Shown here one piece after another: positions 16,556-25,097 of a stretch of DNA of 64,000 nucleotides (the first letter of the stretch is position 1; the number at the start of each line of letters is the position of its first letter). The notes beneath the pieces are model-generated. The model did no database searches. It saw only the letters and a list, made by a program, of their open reading frames with translations, and had not been told where the DNA came from. A program made the position numbers and the translations under genes. Source of the stretch: PALSA-1003 sp963791945. Lineage in GTDB: Bacteria; Pseudomonadota; Gammaproteobacteria; Burkholderiales; Casimicrobiaceae. The DNA lies in contig CAWBUD010000002.1 of assembly GCA_963791945.1 (NCBI GenBank), positions 1,054,001-1,118,000 of the forward strand, read 5' to 3'.

Positions 16556-19500
16556 ATGCGCACCATCCGGATCGTCAACGTCATTCCCAACGACCACGGC
16601 AACGAGACCAACGACGACGCCGAGCCGAGCGTCACCGTCAATCCGAACAACGTCGACGAGATGGTGGTGACGGCGTTCACGCCGACCGAAGGCGGCAACG
16701 CCAACGGTCCGCTGTTCGTGTCCACCGACGGCGGCGAGAATTGGATCATCGGCTTCGACATCCCGGGCGGGGAAACCCACGACCAGTCTCCATTGTGGGG
16801 CGGGACGTCCGATCAGCTCTTCATGGGGACGCTGAGAGGCGACACGGGCGACCTCAATGTCCTGCGCACCGGCGATCCATCGGTCGGCACGGCCGATCTC
16901 ATCGAGTCGCGATCGCCGGTCGATCAGCCATGGGTCGAGGCGACGGCGGTCCACGGCGGATCCGACGATGGACAGGTCCGGTTGTACGTCGGGTACAACC
17001 GCGGCATCGGCAAGTCCGCGACGGTCGACGTGTGCCTCGACGCACGCGCGTCCTCGCCGTCGTTCAACCGCATACAGCTCGACCCGCGCAATCCGTCGCC
17101 CAACGACGGCTATGAGATCCGGCCGACGGTCCACTCCGACGGCACGGTCTACGTTGCGTACAAGAGCCGGAGCTCGTTCGTCGGCCAGATGAGCGTGACC
17201 GACATCGTCGTCGCGCGCGACGACCACTGGGGATCGGGCGGCTCGCCGTTCGAGGATCTCGAGGATCCGGACGGGAAGGCCGGCCGGCTGGTCGCGACCG
17301 ACGTGCCGATCAACGAGGTGAACGACATCGGCGGCATCCGGCTGAACAACGACCTGAACGTCGCCGTCGATCCGAGCAACAGCAGCACCGTCTACATCGT
17401 CTGGTGCGACGACGCCGGGCCGAACTACACCCTTCGCGTGCGCCGCTCGCTCAATCGCGGACAGGACTGGTCCGACGATCTGCTGACGGCAGAGAACGCG
17501 GCGCTCGCGACGATGACGATCAACCGCCGGGGTATGGTGGGTCTCTTATACCAGCAGCTCGTCGGCGGACGGATGGAGACGCATTTCCGCACGACCGTAA
17601 ACGGCACGAGCTGGGACGACACGATTCTGGCGCGGACCGATCCCAGCCCAAACTTCACCGGCGACTACGCGCGGCTGGTGGCCGTCGGGCTCGACTTCTA
17701 CGGCGTGTTTCCGGCCATGAATTCGCCGGCTGCGGCGAACTTCTTCCCCAACGGCGGCGGGACCGTCAGGTACCTGCGCAATACGAACGGCGCGTCACTC
17801 ATCGGCACCGACGGTGCGACCGTGATCGCTCAGTCCGTCGACCCGTTCTTCTTCAAGGTGCAGCAGCGCGACTGTACGGTCATCACCGACCGCAGTACGT
17901 TCGGCAAGGACGAGATCGACGCGATCCTGCACGGGACCAGCCCCGCGATCATCGACGCGGCGTTCTACGTCACCGTCGACGGATTCCGCGCGAGCGATCT
18001 CAACATCACGGCCGGCACGCTCAGCGGTACGCCGAACGTCGCGCCGCACATGACGTTCGCGCCGGGCCTCGGAGGGATGACGGCCCAGGCCATCAAGTGC
18101 GACGCGGAAGATCCCGATCACCTCCAGGTACCGCAGCGATTCACCTGGACGTACCAGGCCGTGTTCACCAACTCCGACGACTTCACAGGCGAGAACGTTC
18201 CCGTCGTGATGACGGCGTCGATCACGAGCACGGCAGGCCTCGCCGTGTCCGGGCAGGCCGTGATCACGCTGACGACACAGCCCAACCCTTACGAAGTGGA
18301 CGGGCCGACGTCCTGGCTGTCGGTGGACGTGCAGGTCTTCACGCTGATCGCCGGCGGCTCGCTTCCCAGTACGCCTGACATCAAGCTCGGCAGCGATCCG
18401 AACGACTTCATCGCGCGACTGCTGTCGAACACGGGCGGCGGATATAACGATCCTTCGCTCCCGCGAGCGCCAAGCCATCCCTACGACCACGATCTCGTCG
18501 CCCACCAGGACACGTCCACGGTCTCGCTGGCCGGGTCGATTCTGTTCTTTCCGATCTTCAATTTCGCGGTGGCGCGCGTGCGATACCGCGCGTTGTCGAC
18601 GGCAGCGCCGAACGTCCGCGTCTTCTTCCGGATGTTCCAGATGTCGACGACCTCGACCGAGTTCCAGCCGGCGACGACGTATCCCACCGGCGGCCAGGGC
18701 GGCACGAAAGTCCCGCTCCTCGGCGTGGTGAACAACGAAATCGTCACGATCCCCTTCTTCGCCGCGCCGCGCGTCGACCCGACCAATGCCGCCGGCCTCA
18801 ACGCCCAGACCGATCCCGTCAACAGCGGTCCGAACGGCCAGCCGATCCCGCCGGATGGATCCGGGTCCGAGGTGCAGGTCTACTTCGGCTGCTGGCTCGA
18901 CATCAACCAGACGGCGCACGTCATGCCCGCGGACGGCGTGAACGGCAGCGCGCCGTTCGTGCCGGCGCGATCGATCCAGGAGCTCGTGCGCGGCCAGCAT
19001 CAGTGCCTGGTCGCCGAGATCAATCTCGACACGCCGGCGCCGCAGATTGCAACCGGCATCGCGCCGGCGAACTCCGACAAGCTCGCGCAGCGCAACCTGA
19101 CGATCGTCGGTGTCGCCTCGCCCCATCAGGTACCGGTCACCTTCGACATCAAGCCTACCGCGGCGACGCTCGGACCCGCCGATACGCCGGATGAGCTCCT
19201 GATCGACTGGGGACGCGTGCCGGCAGGGACGAAGGCGAGCATTTTCCTGCCCGGCACGAGCGCGGATACCATCCTGCAGACCGCGAACCGTCTCTATCTG
19301 GCGCACGGTCTTTCGCGCGCGGACGCCCAGACGATCGCCTGCCAGGCGCACGGACTGACGTTCGTGCCGATTCCGCCCGGGATCGGCTCGAACTACGCGG
19401 GATTGCTGACGCTCGACCTGCCCGCTGGCATTCCACGCAACCGCGTCTTCAGAGTCGTCGCCAAGCAGGTTCGCACCGTGAGAGCCAAGCGGCCCGCGCC

Positions 19501-20053
19501 GATTCCCGTCATCGAAGCCGTTCATGCCGCGGCGATAAGCAAACCGGATCTCATCGAGTGGCGCCGTGTCGTCGGCGCGTTCCAGATCAACATTCCGGTC
19601 TCGACGAGAGAGCTGCTGCTTCCGATCGAGGAGCGGCTGCTGTCGGTGATGCGCTGGATCGCGTCACGCATGTCGCTCACCGATCGGTTCTACCCTGTCT
19701 TCCAGCGCTACCTGCAGCAACTGGGCGGGCGCGTGACCGACCTCGGCGGCGACCCGTCGACGATCGAACCTTCGCCATCGGGCGAGCCCGGCCGGCCGAA
19801 GCCCGGCGAAGGACGGTGCCTGACGGGCAAGGTCGTCGGCCTCATCTTCGATGACTTCGGCGACTTCGAGGGCTTCATCCTCGACGCCGACCACCGGGAG
19901 CACAAGTTCTTCAGCCGCGAGCGACACGTCGAGCAACTGGCGGAGCGCGCCTGGCGGGAACGCCTGCGCCTCACGGTCTGTGCTGCGCGGCACGATCCGC
20001 ATCGCATCGAAACGATCACCGTTCTGGAGCCGCCCGTGCCGTTCGGGCAATAG
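16556..20053 (+). CDS. Large beta-propeller (BNR/sialidase-like) protein, 1165 residues
   Basis: A GGGAGG site lies close to the ATG. Residues about 15-430 contain repeated BNR-type turns: PLFVSTDGGENWIIGFDIPG and LNRGQDWSDDLLTAENAA, with NVAVDPSNSSTVYIVWCDDA, as in sialidase-type propellers, but without the complete arginine triad visible by eye. Residues about 450-950 are beta-rich with TLTTQPNPYEVDGPTSWLSV. The last 200 residues are more helical and charged, with FDDFGDFEGFILDADHREHK. No signal peptide or membrane anchor is seen, so a cytoplasmic location or non-classical export is possible. It is co-transcribed with the 15807 gene. The function is unknown; true sialidase activity is unlikely. 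Confidence 0.7.
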   Translation: MRTIRIVNVIPNDHGNETNDDAEPSVTVNPNNVDEMVVTAFTPTEGGNANGPLFVSTDGGENWIIGFDIPGGETHDQSPLWGGTSDQLFMGTLRGDTGDLNVLRTGDPSVGTADLIESRSPVDQPWVEATAVHGGSDDGQVRLYVGYNRGIGKSATVDVCLDARASSPSFNRIQLDPRNPSPNDGYEIRPTVHSDGTVYVAYKSRSSFVGQMSVTDIVVARDDHWGSGGSPFEDLEDPDGKAGRLVATDVPINEVNDIGGIRLNNDLNVAVDPSNSSTVYIVWCDDAGPNYTLRVRRSLNRGQDWSDDLLTAENAALATMTINRRGMVGLLYQQLVGGRMETHFRTTVNGTSWDDTILARTDPSPNFTGDYARLVAVGLDFYGVFPAMNSPAAANFFPNGGGTVRYLRNTNGASLIGTDGATVIAQSVDPFFFKVQQRDCTVITDRSTFGKDEIDAILHGTSPAIIDAAFYVTVDGFRASDLNITAGTLSGTPNVAPHMTFAPGLGGMTAQAIKCDAEDPDHLQVPQRFTWTYQAVFTNSDDFTGENVPVVMTASITSTAGLAVSGQAVITLTTQPNPYEVDGPTSWLSVDVQVFTLIAGGSLPSTPDIKLGSDPNDFIARLLSNTGGGYNDPSLPRAPSHPYDHDLVAHQDTSTVSLAGSILFFPIFNFAVARVRYRALSTAAPNVRVFFRMFQMSTTSTEFQPATTYPTGGQGGTKVPLLGVVNNEIVTIPFFAAPRVDPTNAAGLNAQTDPVNSGPNGQPIPPDGSGSEVQVYFGCWLDINQTAHVMPADGVNGSAPFVPARSIQELVRGQHQCLVAEINLDTPAPQIATGIAPANSDKLAQRNLTIVGVASPHQVPVTFDIKPTAATLGPADTPDELLIDWGRVPAGTKASIFLPGTSADTILQTANRLYLAHGLSRADAQTIACQAHGLTFVPIPPGIGSNYAGLLTLDLPAGIPRNRVFRVVAKQVRTVRAKRPAPIPVIEAVHAAAISKPDLIEWRRVVGAFQINIPVSTRELLLPIEERLLSVMRWIASRMSLTDRFYPVFQRYLQQLGGRVTDLGGDPSTIEPSPSGEPGRPKPGEGRCLTGKVVGLIFDDFGDFEGFILDADHREHKFFSRERHVEQLAERAWRERLRLTVCAARHDPHRIETITVLEPPVPFGQ

Positions 20054-20176
20054 TTGCGGTTTGCACCGAGATAGTTGCGACCCGGAGCCCTGCTGTCTGT
20101 TACAGTGGGCCGATCCGCAGGCCTGGATGCCGTGCGCATTTGCCCCCATCTATGCGGAACTCGTCACGGAGTCGCC

Positions 20177-21115
20177 ATGAAACGTACACCCATCCTCCTC
20201 CTCGCTGCGTTCGCCGCGCTTACGCTCACCCTGAGCGATCTTGCCGACGCCGGCCGCATGGGCGGGGGCCGTAGCTTCGGCGCGCAGCGCCAGAGCGTAG
20301 CGCCGTCGAAATCCGCACCCCCCGCGGGCAATGCCGCGGCGCAGCCAACGGCGCCCGCGTCACCGGCTGCGACACCCCCGGCGGGCACCCCGTCTGCCCC
20401 GGCCGCCGCGCCATCCGGTGCCTCGCGCTGGCTCGGCCCGATCGCCGGTATCGCCGCCGGTCTCGGCCTCGCTGCGCTGCTGTCGCACTTCGGATTGTCG
20501 GAAGGATTCGGCAGCCTGCTGCTCCTCGGGCTCATTGTTGGCGGCGGCGTCTTTTTGTTCCGTATGCTGATGGCTCGCCGCGAAGCCGCGAGGCCGTCGC
20601 TCCGATACGCCAACGCGGGCGGCCGCGACAACGTCCGTGCGAGTTACGACCGCGAGCCCAGGCCGGTTTGGAGCGACACACCAAAGGTTGAACCTCGCCT
20701 GGAGCCGGCCGGCGACGCGCGGTTCGGTGTAACGCGCAAACCTTTGCCCGAAGGATTCGACGCGAAGGGCTTCGCAAGCGAGGCCAAGCGACAGTTCATC
20801 CGACTGCAAGGGTCCTACGACGGCGGCGATCGCGAGACATTATCGGCGGTGATGACGTCCGAGATGTACGCGGAGATCGGGCGTGAGCTCGATGAGCGCG
20901 GCCCTCATCAGCCGACGGAGATCGTCACGCTCGATGCCGACGTCCTCGAGGCGTCGACCGAGGGCGACAAGCATTGGGCGAGCGTGCGGTTCACGGGTGT
21001 CGTCCGCGAGGACGGCGAGCCTGTGTCCAAGTCGATCGACGAAGTCTGGAACCTGACCAAGCCGGTTCGCGGCACGTCGGGCTGGCTGTTGGCAGGGATT
21101 ACGCAGCTGGCGTAG
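20177..21115 (+). CDS. Tim44-like domain protein
   Basis: This 312-residue protein has a signal sequence (ILLLAAFAALTLTLSDLADA), a long proline/alanine-rich linker (residues 40-90), a hydrophobic region with two segments (IAGIAAGLGLAALLSHFGL and LLLLGLIVGGGVFLFRML), and a C-terminal Tim44/MPP-like domain beginning near FDAKGFASEAKRQFIRLQ and ending WNLTKPVRGTSGWLLAGITQ. Bacterial members are membrane proteins of unclear role, possibly in membrane protein or lipid handling. The longer frame upstream of the ATG lacks coding character. Confidence 0.85.
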   Translation: MKRTPILLLAAFAALTLTLSDLADAGRMGGGRSFGAQRQSVAPSKSAPPAGNAAAQPTAPASPAATPPAGTPSAPAAAPSGASRWLGPIAGIAAGLGLAALLSHFGLSEGFGSLLLLGLIVGGGVFLFRMLMARREAARPSLRYANAGGRDNVRASYDREPRPVWSDTPKVEPRLEPAGDARFGVTRKPLPEGFDAKGFASEAKRQFIRLQGSYDGGDRETLSAVMTSEMYAEIGRELDERGPHQPTEIVTLDADVLEASTEGDKHWASVRFTGVVREDGEPVSKSIDEVWNLTKPVRGTSGWLLAGITQLA

Positions 21116-21241
21116 AAAAGTCGAGACGTACGGGCGATGTGATAGCTCGTCCAGGCGAGTTTCGTACTCAGGTCATAGCCACCAACGCCAAAACGAATCA
21201 AACTAAGCTGCCATTCATTCGGCTCACCGACGGAGGCTCTA

Positions 21242-21385
21242 TTGAGTCACACTCAAATGCTCACGACTCGGCGAAAGAAGCAGAGAGCTAAGAAGCGCCT
21301 CGCGAGGATAGCGAAGCAACATAAGAAGGTAAGGAAGCAAACCGTGAAGGCAGCCCGTACGGAGGTGGCTCCGACTCTCGGCTAG
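21242..21385 (+). CDS. Small, very basic protein, 47 residues
   Basis: A GGAGG site five bases upstream favours the TTG start at 21242 (MSHTQMLTTRRKKQRAKKRL); an ATG at 21257 is the alternative. The protein is almost entirely Lys/Arg-rich helix (KKRLARIAKQHKKVRKQ) ending EVAPTLG. It could bind nucleic acid. It is too short for ordinary gene finders. I recognise no named family, but the strong ribosome-binding site and skewed composition support a real gene. Confidence 0.5.
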   Translation: MSHTQMLTTRRKKQRAKKRLARIAKQHKKVRKQTVKAARTEVAPTLG

Positions 21386-21700
21386 CACACGTAAGCGTCT
21401 GTCCACACTATGTGCGGGACACGCGTTGCGAGCTAAAACGCCGCTAGCCGCGTTAGGCAAACACGCCCCATCGCGGCAATCACTAATTTGGTAGCTATCA
21501 GCATGACGAGCCAGACTGCCGCCTCAGGTCATGCAAGCGCCGGTCGCGCCCCACCCTCCGCGAAGGCGTATTCTCCCTGCTGGAGCGTAATCCCGAAGTA
21601 ACGCTGTACCTATCGCGAGTTCCCTCCCACAGGGCTGTTCCTACCGCGGGAGCGGCGCGCCGATTGGCGGGATCGCTTCGCAAACCTAAGGAGACGAACG
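21386..21700. other. Intergenic region, nothing recognised
   Basis: There are 315 bp of mixed composition before the gene at 21701. No supported gene, hairpin with a T-run or repeat was seen. Short frames on the minus strand have no ribosome-binding site. Confidence 0.4.
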
Positions 21701-22495
21701 ATGAGAACGAAGGCGAGGTTGTTGTCCGCGGTCATTGCGACGGTTGCGCTGGGGTTCGCCTTGGCAGGTGCCCCCTTCGCACAGACGCCGTCACCGACGA
21801 CGTCACAGACGACGTCCACAACCGATGTGCGCAATTTCGAGGTGATCTCGGTCGATGGCAACAAGCTCGTCGTCCGCGATCAGAAAGGCACGGAGGAGTA
21901 TACGGTCCCGGACGATTTCCGCTTTACGGTCGACGGCAAGAAGGTGTCCGTGTCCGAGCTGAAGGCGGGGATGAAAGGCACGGCGACCATCACGACCACG
22001 ACCACCGTCAAGCCGGTCGTCGTCACCGAAGTGCGCGAGGGCGAGGTGCTGCGCGCGTCGCCCATGTCGGTGACCGTGCGTACGGCCGATGGCACACGCC
22101 GGTTCACGCAGGAGGAGCTGGACGCGAGGGGTATCCAGATCATCGTGGATGGACGACCGACGCGGGTGGGCGATCTGAAGCGCGGCGACAAGCTGACGGC
22201 GACGATCGTCACCCAAGGACCGCCTACCGTCTTGACCGAGCGGGAAGTGCAGGCGACGCTCGACGAGTCCAAGGCGGAACCCGCAGTGACGCAACCAGTG
22301 ACAACCGCAGCCCCAGCGCAACCCGCGACCCAATCCATGGCCCCGGCCCCGGCCCCCTCGCCTCAACCGAGCGCCGTCCAGCCCGCAACGCAACCCGCCG
22401 AAGCATCCGGGCTTGGGATGACGTGGTACGTGGTGATCGCCGTGCTGGTCCTGGCGGCGCTGTTCTTCTATCTGCGCAAGCGAAAGGCGACGTGA
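21701..22495 (+). CDS. Exported, C-terminally membrane-anchored protein
   Basis: This 264-residue protein starts seven bases after an AAGGAG site. Residues 1-28 are a signal peptide ending PFAQT. Two similar beta-rich units follow: VRNFEVISVDGNKLVVRDQK with FTVDGKKVSVSELKAGMKG, then LRASPMSVTVRTADG with IIVDGRPTRVGDLKRGDKL. A Pro/Ala/Gln-rich linker leads to a C-terminal helix (WYVVIAVLVLAALFFYL) and a basic KRKAT tail. The pattern suggests a periplasmic domain held to the inner membrane. The function is unknown. The DUF502 gene follows 80 bp downstream. Confidence 0.65.
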   Translation: MRTKARLLSAVIATVALGFALAGAPFAQTPSPTTSQTTSTTDVRNFEVISVDGNKLVVRDQKGTEEYTVPDDFRFTVDGKKVSVSELKAGMKGTATITTTTTVKPVVVTEVREGEVLRASPMSVTVRTADGTRRFTQEELDARGIQIIVDGRPTRVGDLKRGDKLTATIVTQGPPTVLTEREVQATLDESKAEPAVTQPVTTAAPAQPATQSMAPAPAPSPQPSAVQPATQPAEASGLGMTWYVVIAVLVLAALFFYLRKRKAT

Positions 22496-22575
22496 ACTGA
22501 TCGGTAGCGCGCACTTCTTGGAATTTTGCAAGTCGCGATAGACCCCTCGAGATAGCACGGGGAGAAAGGCAACCG

Positions 22576-23175
22576 ATGAAGCGGGGACTGGTGGTCTTGT
22601 CAAAGGCGCTATTTCGAGGGTTGCTGATCGTTGTTCCGGTCTACCTCGCCGTATTACTGGTGCTCAAGGGGATGAAGTCGGTTGCCAATCTGGTGAGTCC
22701 ATTGGCTCAGCTTCTTCCCGACTGGCTTCCCGCCGAAGAACTGCTGTCGCTCCTGCTCGTGGTCGCGATCTTGGTCGTCATTGGCGCTTCCGTCGGCACT
22801 GGCATGGGACAACGCGTACGGAACTGGACCGAAAAGACTGTGTTTGAACGCATTCCTGGCTATGCGCTCATCCGCAGCCTCACGCACCAGGTGGCGGGGC
22901 AAAGCCGCGGGAGCACGTGGAAGGCCGCGTTGATCGAGATTGAAGACGCCCTTGTCCCGGCGTTCATCATCGAAGAGCTCGAGGACGGGCGCTATACGGT
23001 TTTCGTCCCGTCGATCCCGACGCCATTTGCGGGCGCCGTCTACATTCTCGACCGGCAACGGGTGCACCCGGTCGATGTCCCGTTCACCGATGCGGTCAAA
23101 GTCGTCTCGCGATGGGGCTCGGGTGCGAAGGATCTCGTTGCGGCCATGGAGAAGGTGGCAAGCCCGTCGAGCTAG
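22576..23175 (+). CDS. DUF502 family membrane protein
   Basis: This 199-residue protein has two N-terminal helices (GLLIVVPVYLAVLLVLKGM and ELLSLLLVVAILVVIGASVG) and a C-terminal soluble part with YTVFVPSIPTPFAGAVYILD, the recognisable core of DUF502. Function in the family is unknown. A GGGGAGAAAGG site precedes the ATG. It may be co-transcribed with the anchored protein upstream. Confidence 0.8.
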   Translation: MKRGLVVLSKALFRGLLIVVPVYLAVLLVLKGMKSVANLVSPLAQLLPDWLPAEELLSLLLVVAILVVIGASVGTGMGQRVRNWTEKTVFERIPGYALIRSLTHQVAGQSRGSTWKAALIEIEDALVPAFIIEELEDGRYTVFVPSIPTPFAGAVYILDRQRVHPVDVPFTDAVKVVSRWGSGAKDLVAAMEKVASPSS

Positions 23176-23227
23176 CGCGTTGAACGGCAGGTCGCTCGGG
23201 TCTCACCGCTCAGGCGCGGCAACGAAC

Positions 23228-23920
23228 CTATGCAGGGTCCGGGCCCTTCGTTCCACTAGGGTAGATTTCCGGTGACCGTCGATATGCCTCGGCACAACGT
23301 TCAGAACAAAACCATGGTTCCGTCGGCGTCGTTTTGCGGTATGCCGCATAAGGCGCGAGCATCTTACACACTGGATCTATCCAAGCCGGATCGAAGTCCG
23401 GCGCGAACTCGATGGAATAGAGCGATACTTGGTCGGCAATGGATCGCAGCGCCACCTTCCCCAGGTCTCGCGCAACAATTCCAGATTCTGCGGCGATGTC
23501 GGCGACCGCCTTGGTCGCCAACAATTGTCCCGGAGACGCAATGGCGGCGATGCGCGCTGCGATGTTGACCGTCGAACCGAAGAGGTCGTTCGATCTGAGG
23601 AGTACGGGACCGTGGGTAAGCCCGGTTCTTGTCAGCGGAATCCGTGGCTCTGCTCGGCACGCTGGAATCAAGCGGCCGAGCACTTGAAGGGCGGTCGACG
23701 GATCAGGAAATCCGAACATCGCTTCGTCACCGATCCACTTGATCGGCGGCCCAAACCCTCCAAGCGCCTGGCTCACCAACTCCTCGAAGCGCCCAAGCAC
23801 CGCTATTGCGGACGCATCTCCATAGACATCGGTTATCGCGCTGAAGCCCGCGAGATCGACGAACGCGACGGTCGCGAATGCTGACTCGAAACCGTCGACG
23901 GCGCTGACGTTCGTACTCAT
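23228..23920 (-). CDS. Class III adenylate/guanylate cyclase domain fused to a YHS domain
   Basis: This 230-residue protein carries a cyclase homology domain: the metal-binding VAFVDLAGFSAITD, the KWIGDEAMFGFPDP strand-turn with the second Asp, and VNIAARIAAIASPGQLL with the transition-state Asn/Arg, so it may be active. The last 45 residues form a YHS domain (IDPVCKMLAPYAAYRK, then WFCSERCAEAYRRSPEIY), a small metal-binding fold. That pairing suggests a metal-sensing nucleotide cyclase. An upstream in-frame ATG at 23986 would add 22 residues with no domain. No neighbour hints at the signal pathway. Confidence 0.8.
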   Translation of the reverse strand: MSTNVSAVDGFESAFATVAFVDLAGFSAITDVYGDASAIAVLGRFEELVSQALGGFGPPIKWIGDEAMFGFPDPSTALQVLGRLIPACRAEPRIPLTRTGLTHGPVLLRSNDLFGSTVNIAARIAAIASPGQLLATKAVADIAAESGIVARDLGKVALRSIADQVSLYSIEFAPDFDPAWIDPVCKMLAPYAAYRKTTPTEPWFCSERCAEAYRRSPEIYPSGTKGPDPA

Positions 23921-24107
23921 GGGTGATTGTGATGGGACCGCTGACCTCGATTGTAGGCATCCAATCAAAGAAGGTCGAGGCGCCACGTTGCCGCAACTTC
24001 AATGACTGCTTCAATCGATTTCTGTGACCGGTTCGGAGCACCACGGCCGACGGCTGCGGGTCGGTCAGCGACCGTCGGAATCGGCGGCCGCGACCGGCAT
24101 GGGGCAG

Positions 24108-24734
24108 CTACACTTCGGTCTGCTCGGCGATCTCCAGCGCGTCGTCGACCTCGATTCGGAGGTACCTGACGGTGCTTTCGAGCTTTGTGTGCCCGAGCAA
24201 TAGCTGAACCGCCCGTAGATTCCTCGTCCGCCGGTAGATCAGCGTCGGCTTGGTGCGGCGTAGCGAGTGAGTGCCATAGGCCGCTGGGTCGAGCCCAATC
24301 GACCCCACCCAGAACCCGACGATCCGGGAATACTGCCGGGTCGATAGATGGGGCGATTCCGTAACGCGGCTCGGGAAGAGAAACTGCTCTGGCTTCAGAT
24401 GGGCGGCCGCTATCCAGGCGGCGAGCGCCTCGCGCGTTTGCTCAGTGATCTCGAATTGCACCGGCCGCTGGGTTTTCCTCTGCATTACAATCGCGCGGGC
24501 GACGACATGACTGCCCTGGACCACATCGTGGACGCGAAGCCCGACCAGATCGCAGCCGCGCAGCTTGCTGTCGATGGCGAGGTTGAACAGCGCAAGCTCC
24601 CGAATTCGCTGATCCAGTTGCAGTCGAATCCGGATGGCCCAGATCTCCTTCAGCTTCAGCGGGGGTTTCTGGCCGAGCAGTTTGCCTTTGTTCCAGGGTA
24701 CTGCACGCCCTGCGGTCGTCGCGGTGGTATCCAT
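24108..24734 (-). CDS. Small tyrosine recombinase/integrase (intact copy)
   Basis: This 208-residue protein is short for the family and lacks an N-terminal arm-binding domain. The catalytic set is complete: Arg in SKLRGCDLVGLRVHD, HSLRR, the GH of LLLGHTKLEST and the nucleophile Tyr in VRYLRIEV. A GAGGAG site precedes the ATG. A second, broken copy lies at 52633-53304 and a third fragment at 54136-54200. About 60 bp upstream of the start codon is also shared with the second copy, so the gene moves or duplicates with flanking DNA. It is not a phage integrase in a recognisable prophage. Confidence 0.9.
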   Translation of the reverse strand: MDTTATTAGRAVPWNKGKLLGQKPPLKLKEIWAIRIRLQLDQRIRELALFNLAIDSKLRGCDLVGLRVHDVVQGSHVVARAIVMQRKTQRPVQFEITEQTREALAAWIAAAHLKPEQFLFPSRVTESPHLSTRQYSRIVGFWVGSIGLDPAAYGTHSLRRTKPTLIYRRTRNLRAVQLLLGHTKLESTVRYLRIEVDDALEIAEQTEV

Positions 24735-25097
24735 GAATGGCTCCTCTGTTGAGGGAAAGGAGCCTCATGGTGTTTCTGGTCGACGGGCGCTTGTCGACCC
24801 TTCTCGGTCATACGCCCGACGACCTGACCGTCCGCTTCGCCGCGGGAGCGGCCGTTGGGTGCGGGCGCTTCAAGTGGCGCTTTCGGCCACAACCGGCCGT
24901 AGCGCCTGGTCCTCCAAAGCGGCCGGTCGCGCTCACCATGACCGGAGACTCGGGCGCACTCAGATCGAGCGCTTACGCTAACCGCGCCTGACGCAGTATT
25001 TCCGCGCAGGTCTGGTTGCGAAATGCACTGGTAATCCGCAAGATATGTGGCGGACCGCATGTCAAAGCGCCGACCGTAAGCCCCTTATCCTTGCTCC
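24735..25097. repeat. Recombinase flank and dispersed repeat
   Basis: These 363 bp hold no gene. The part next to the recombinase (24735-24795) is homologous to the flank of the second copy (53280-53335). Around 24871-24940 lies a repeat of the same style as 41729-41760: the words TCGGCCACAACCGGCCGTAG can fold back on themselves. Confidence 0.5.

Noticed and set aside
17795..19525. 576-codon minus-strand frame opposite the propeller-like gene
   Set aside because: Composition (Arg, Gly, Asp, Val, His) is typical for the reverse frame of a G+C-rich gene; the plus-strand frame has BNR repeats and a good start.
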